A stretch of DNA of 64,000 nt from Pestalotiopsis fici W106-1. Taxonomy: Eukaryota; Ascomycota; Sordariomycetes; Amphisphaeriales; Sporocadaceae. The translations under genes were made by a program, and so were the position numbers. The notes under the pieces were generated by a model. It made no database searches. It was given only the letters and a program-made list of their open reading frames with translations, and was not told the origin of the DNA. Location of the stretch: NCBI RefSeq assembly GCF_000516985.1, contig NW_006917093.1:62001-126000 (forward strand). The letters are read 5' to 3'. Below are positions 59,526-64,000 of the stretch, piece by piece. Position 1 is the stretch's first letter; every line of letters begins with the position of its first letter.

Positions 59526-60730
59526 TCATGCTCTTCTCCAACCCTCGAACCCCCTTCCCCTCCAGCCCCAGGCGACCACGTAGTGACTAGCAAGCAACTC
59601 CCACTCCTCAACCTCGTCCAGGCCTTCGAGGTTATCGACGGCCTCCTTATCTTTGGAGGAGATCCAGCTAGTCCAGATGTCCTGCACAGTAAGTGCCTCG
59701 GCCCCGTCCACAAACCCCGCCTGCCGCAGCCGCGCCTTTTGGTCCGCAATCTCGCGGTACACCTCGAGTGTCGGCATACGAATTCGGCGCGCCGCCAGGT
59801 TTGATACCATTTGCTGCCCAAAGGGATCCGACGGGCGCACCGGCTCGTAGAGAACCACGGCCAGGTTGGGCACAAGCGAGGTAAAGTGGGAGATGACGGC
59901 GCGTGCTTGCAATGTTTCCAGGTAGCAGAGGCAGCACTCGGAGATGACAAGGGTGGGAACATTGGTCTCTATGCCGCCGAGCTTCAAGACAGGTGGCTTC
60001 TGCTGCCCTTGTTCCGGAGTCAATGATGGTGGTGCTGTTTCTGACCGGGCGATATCCCGGAGGTCGAGACCGTGGCAGTAGTAGGAGCAGCCATTAGGTA
60101 GGGCCTCGTTACGCCAGCTGCTATCGTCGTTGCCCGAGGGCGGGATGATGCTACGCAGTGCGGGCACCGCCTGGACTGTTGTCCGCTTCTTGGCTGTTAT
60201 AGCTGGAAAGTCAACCTCGTGATAGATGACATCCTGCACACCGGCCCCGTGCGGTTGCGAAAAGAGCCGAAAGGGCCGCGTATCGGTACCTGCGCCCAGG
60301 GAGATGATTTGTTTCTTTGATCCAGTGCCCGTGCTGCCGTCTCTGGCTAGAAAGGAAGAAACCAACTTGTCCAGGGCTGTGGTCCGAGTATAAGTTCCTA
60401 GTCCATGTTGTTTAGCAACAAATATACTTCTAGAGAAACTCCGTGTCAAACAGTCTCACCTCGATTGATGATGGGTAGCCTCCTTACCGGCGGACCACTC
60501 TGCTGCACAAAGTACTGTGCAAAGGGATCCTGAAGGTAGCCGAGCTCCACGGCGCTCAGCCGCGAGACGGAGGCGTCCGTGTCTGTCCCTTGGATGGTTG
60601 CATCGTGACTATGACTTGTGGCGGGGCTCACGAAACCACCACCCCGCGACCTGCCCCCGGCGCCACGGCCCCGGAGACCACCACCTCTGCCGCGGAGGGA
60701 CAAGAGGTTGGGAATCTGGGGAGCCGACAT
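59526..60730 (-). CDS. ppm1: Leucine carboxyl methyltransferase 1 (PP2A C-subunit methyltransferase)
   Basis: Exons (minus) 60730-60460 and 60397-59526 give 380 aa; the GT-AG join restores [18 protein letters not shown]. The enzyme methylates the C-terminal leucine of the PP2A catalytic subunit. Motifs: [18 protein letters not shown], the SAM motif [31 protein letters not shown], and the [16 protein letters not shown] [12 protein letters not shown] (after a strand). The first 40 residues are an RG/RGG-rich stretch ([14 protein letters not shown]), an extra not needed for catalysis. The start at 60730 was preferred over farther in-frame codons because conservation begins at MSAPQIPN. Confidence 0.92.
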
Positions 60731-63042
60731 ACCCCTTGATATTCGCCTGTCTGCGAGAATTTGCGTGGTTGTGAATAAAGAAGCAAGTGTTTGGTGCTGA
60801 GAGTTACTGCGGATTGGCTGGTTATGATGAAAGAGGACGTTTGCGCGGGAGGCTGATATATAACGGACTTGCACAAGTCAAACGGTGAGTAATCAGGTGT
60901 AGGTGGAATTATGCATCTACGATTCGAACTCTGCTGTGTTTTCTTTTGTATGATGCTACCAGATACTGTCGAGAGTCGAGACGTGCCAGCAATTCCCAGT
61001 GGGGGCTAATGAGCCAATAAGGGAACTTGCCAGAAAGACGCCACCATTTTTAGCACTCGTTCTCGTACTTGACATCTGTATCATATAACCTTGATGGTGC
61101 GGGCCTTTGCTCCAAATACCAGCACTTTACATTATGCCGTTCTTGTTCTGCAATTTCCAGCTTGATTGGCCAAATTCAAGTATAGGCCGATTCTCAGGGT
61201 TTTATACTAGAACTTCTCATGTCTTCTTTGATGAGGGCTTTATTGTCCTGGGAGCGACATGACACAAGTTTGGCTCATCTGCTCCTACTTGGGCAGTTGA
61301 AGTCGGTTCTTGAAAGGCATGTGAATAAAGATTTCGGTATTGTTGAAGAGTAGTTGGTCGCCAAGTACACACAAGGCACGCAACCTTTATATCTCCCCAT
61401 GATTGCCAATCCACGGGTAGCATGTCGATTGCCGCTGGATGTTGAAGTATGAATAGCGCTGAGCCGAGATATCTTCACGGTAAGGCTTCAAACACAATGC
61501 TCCAATGTAAATACTCTCTGGATTTTCAATTCATTCAACAGTCACTTCCAGACTTGCTCGTTCCCGTAGGTCCATGTTCAATATTTGATACAGTCCTAGC
61601 CCGAATCATCATCTCCAAGAAAGCCTGGACCCTTGTTTAATGTATTCTCCTTGTGCCAAGGAAATGGTACGGTGATTGCAACCGAAAGAGTGGGGTATTT
61701 CTACACTTAAAATAGTCTGGTGTATTTGATATTTAGCGCGACGGAGTGGCGCCGCCTGTAGGCCGATGCAAGCACTAAAGTATCGTCAGACTCGGACCCG
61801 ACAAGTCAAGGCATCTTTCTCGGCAATAAAAAAAGATGGGCTGTTTGGTTGTCGTAGGCATGATATTGAGCTTGATGAGGACATTTTCATTCTCTTATCA
61901 AGATTGACTATTCGCCTGGTGCAGTCATTACCAAAGTCATGGAAGACTAAATTACATTGACAAGCGGAAGCCAGCTGTCTTTTGCCACAAATGGCTGTGT
62001 GGTAAGGCTGAACCAACAAGGGACTGCAGAATTGGCGATCGACAGATGCTCATTACTTTCGAGTGAAACACTTGGGCTTCGGCAGACGATATAGATCAAC
62101 AAAAAGTCGACAATCTTGAGTGATTGACGATGCAGCCGTTTCATTGGATGACATATGCAACATACTTGCATTCGCTTGGGGGCAATGAGTGCGTTAACCT
62201 CTGACTTCATCTTCAGTACCTAGGCAAGGTACTTTGAACGTACCATGTTCTTGTCTGTCGAGGGTTGAATTCAACCAAAAGCCTTACCCACCAGCGCATG
62301 GAGATCTTCACAAAGGATGGGTATCCATCGCGAGCATCACCATGCCTTGAACAGATTGAGCTTTTTGCTCATTCATGAGAGGGCAAGATGATAAGACTGC
62401 AGTCGTCCACAACGGCCATTGCAAGATCCCGTAAGCCCGTTCAATCCGAATAGTGCCCAGGAGGTTTTCACTGGTTCGGGGCGCTTGACAGTTCAGGCCT
62501 GGCGCATCGAGCCGCTGCAGGCCCAAGAGGCTAGACCGGATTAGAGCCAACAGAGACGTGCAACAGGAAGGATTTGGGGCAGTGCTTCGCCGCTGCTGCC
62601 TTGTCTCTGCCTGGCCCTCCCTGTAATACCTGGGCCTGCCTGTGCCCCAAACAGGGTATTGAAAGGTATCTTGCAGATAGAACAGGGGTAAGAGACGCCT
62701 GTTTGGGGCGATTAACAGGTCACTAACGCACACCTTAAATGGAGCTGAGCAATCCCCGGGGCCCATTCACTCTTTCATTTTCATCATTCCCGCATACGAA
62801 TCCACTTGTTAGGTACCTGCTTTGAAGGTTTCTTAAATAAGACGTTGAGCCGCTGTCCCGGGTGCCCGTCGATTACACACTTTATTCTACTTTTCATACT
62901 TTGGCGGCTGCTTTGTTTTACTGCCACGAGGGAAAAAGCATTCATCCCTTCTTACATCTTGCCACTACATTCCTTCTTTTGAACATTTTCTATTACAAAC
63001 TCAATTCTTGTTTCCTAATAACCTGAACCCGTCCCTTTCAAA
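60731..63042. other. Intergenic region with an inverted repeat
   Basis: About 2.3 kb, divergent between PPM1 and the right-edge gene. A perfect 12-bp inverted repeat, GCCCCAAACAGG at 62644-62655 and CCTGTTTGGGGC at 62698-62709, is about 340-400 bp before the ATG at 63043. No gene supported. Confidence 0.6.
62644..62709. repeat. 12-bp inverted repeat in a promoter region
   Basis: The two 12-bp arms (62644-62655 and 62698-62709) are perfect inverted copies with a 42-nt spacer, upstream of the right-edge gene. Confidence 0.75.
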
Positions 63043-64000
63043 ATGTATCGGGACATTGCTACGCATGTCTACAGGCGTGCTGTTGAAGACGATGCCGTCT
63101 ATCAGTTGCCCGGCTGGGCTTTCGGAATTGCGCTGCTAGATGTCATCATCTTTCTGCCCTTTATCCTGGTCGTTGGCTACACCTTCCAGAATGTCTTTCC
63201 CGTCATCGCCATGATTGAGGACCCTTCGCCTCCCGCTTACGAACCCGTCTCTCTAAACGCCGAAACCGAATCCCTGGCCGAGGACAATGCCCCCATCGCC
63301 GACGAGGCCGCTCGTGCTGGCCAGGACACCCGCGCCATCAGCTCCAGCTTCCGCAGCCTCCACCGCACCATGACTGGCATCTCTGGCTGGAAGTCCTACT
63401 TCCGTGGCCTTGCCTGCTGGGCCGCCCTGACCGTCTCCACCATGTTTGTCTACGGTATCGTCAGTGCCCTGCCCTTCATTCCTGCCATTGTGGCCGCCAT
63501 GATCTCTGCAGTCGCCCTCGTCCAGCTATACTGTGCCTGGCTGCACATTGTCATCTCGACTCCCTCCGAGAAGCGTTTCTACCAGCGTCTTCCCCCCTTC
63601 AAGAAGGCATTCCAAGCTTGCGCCTTGCCCACAGTCATCTACTTTCTTGCTTTGGAGTTCCACTCCTGGGTTCCCAAGTTCTTGATTGGTGTCTTGGGCA
63701 TGACCACCTACGACCCTTCGAACCCGACTCAGGTCCCTCAGCCTTCCCCTAGTGACTCGTGGAAGGGCTTCCTCGTCTTCCTTGTCACCATGGCTCTCAC
63801 CGTCTTTGTCACTATCCCAGCCCACGTGGTCCTGACCCGTACCCAGGCCTCCCTCCTGCCTGAGGAGGATGAGACCATTGTGCCTTTTGACCGATCCTTT
63901 CAGGGTAAGCTCGAGCCCGCCATTGTTGGCGGCCGCGGCTACGTCACCATCAAGGATGCGTGGGAGACCTTTTCCCGCGCCTCTTGGATTCGACTGGTCA
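63043..64000 (+). CDS. Multi-pass membrane protein, unknown function (3' end outside the window)
   Basis: Open from the ATG at 63043 to the window edge, 319 codons, so the gene is incomplete. Hydrophobic segments lie at about 26-48, 123-142, 143-170, 190-220 and 242-266. A hydrophilic loop at 56-118 contains a PPAY (PY-type) motif and acidic residues, which might recruit a Nedd4-type ligase; that is inference. The protein resembles a conserved fungal family I recall as poorly annotated, but I cannot name a function. The C/T-rich leader and C-ending codon bias suggest strong expression. Confidence 0.75.
   Translation, partial: MYRDIATHVYRRAVEDDAVYQLPGWAFGIALLDVIIFLPFILVVGYTFQNVFPVIAMIEDPSPPAYEPVSLNAETESLAEDNAPIADEAARAGQDTRAISSSFRSLHRTMTGISGWKSYFRGLACWAALTVSTMFVYGIVSALPFIPAIVAAMISAVALVQLYCAWLHIVISTPSEKRFYQRLPPFKKAFQACALPTVIYFLALEFHSWVPKFLIGVLGMTTYDPSNPTQVPQPSPSDSWKGFLVFLVTMALTVFVTIPAHVVLTRTQASLLPEEDETIVPFDRSFQGKLEPAIVGGRGYVTIKDAWETFSRASWIRLV

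Noticed and set aside
62308..62766. 152-codon minus-strand frame
   Set aside because: It overlaps the probable promoter of the right-edge gene and shows no domain.

Overview
The window comes from a filamentous ascomycete (Pezizomycotina, most likely Sordariomycetes, perhaps Hypocreales). Genes carry short introns of about 50 to 140 bp with GT(A/G)AG(T) donors and CTAA/CTGA-type branch points. Several proteins have the lengths known for this group: RAD6/UBC2 is 151 aa, kinesin-1 is 926 aa, and one protein has the fungal-type SLATT domain. There is also a transposon with the signature of repeat-induced point mutation (RIP). No rRNA, convincing tRNA, CRISPR array or bacterial-type operon was seen.

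Layout. 0.2-8.2 kb: exopolygalacturonase (GH28, +), GNAT-like protein (-), glucoamylase GH15+CBM20 (-), GT31-like glycosyltransferase (-). 9.4-19.9 kb: SLATT membrane protein (-), TRM1 tRNA methyltransferase (+), diacylglycerol/sphingolipid-kinase-like protein (+), ABC-F ATPase (+), SET-domain protein (-). 19.9-27.8 kb: an almost gene-free stretch holding a complete 1.87-kb Fot1/pogo-type DNA transposon. It has 42-bp perfect terminal inverted repeats and a TA target duplication, and its transposase is ruined by RIP-type transitions without loss of frame. 27.8-45.8 kb: hexose transporter (+), cupin/spherulin-like secreted protein (-), SUN-family (GH132) GPI wall protein (+), Thp1/Csn12 PCI protein (-), DHA1 MFS transporter (+), separated by long intergenic regions. 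46.2-64 kb: acetyl-CoA acetyltransferase (-), LaeA-like methyltransferase with eight exons (+), RAD6 (+), kinesin-1 (+), SPT3 (+), PPM1/LCMT1 (-), and a multi-pass membrane protein cut by the right edge (+).

The genes do not form an obvious biosynthetic cluster. Carbon acquisition is over-represented (GH28, GH15, hexose transporter), alongside housekeeping genes (TRM1, RAD6, kinesin, SPT3, ERG10, PPM1). Gene models were built by joining open frames at splice sites that restore conserved family motifs; exon coordinates are given in each entry. Points worth a second look are the Fot1-like element and the unusual limits of its RIP, a GC-AG intron in the glucoamylase gene, in-frame introns in the kinesin and SET genes, the SLATT protein, and clusters of TACCTA/TAGGTA palindromes.
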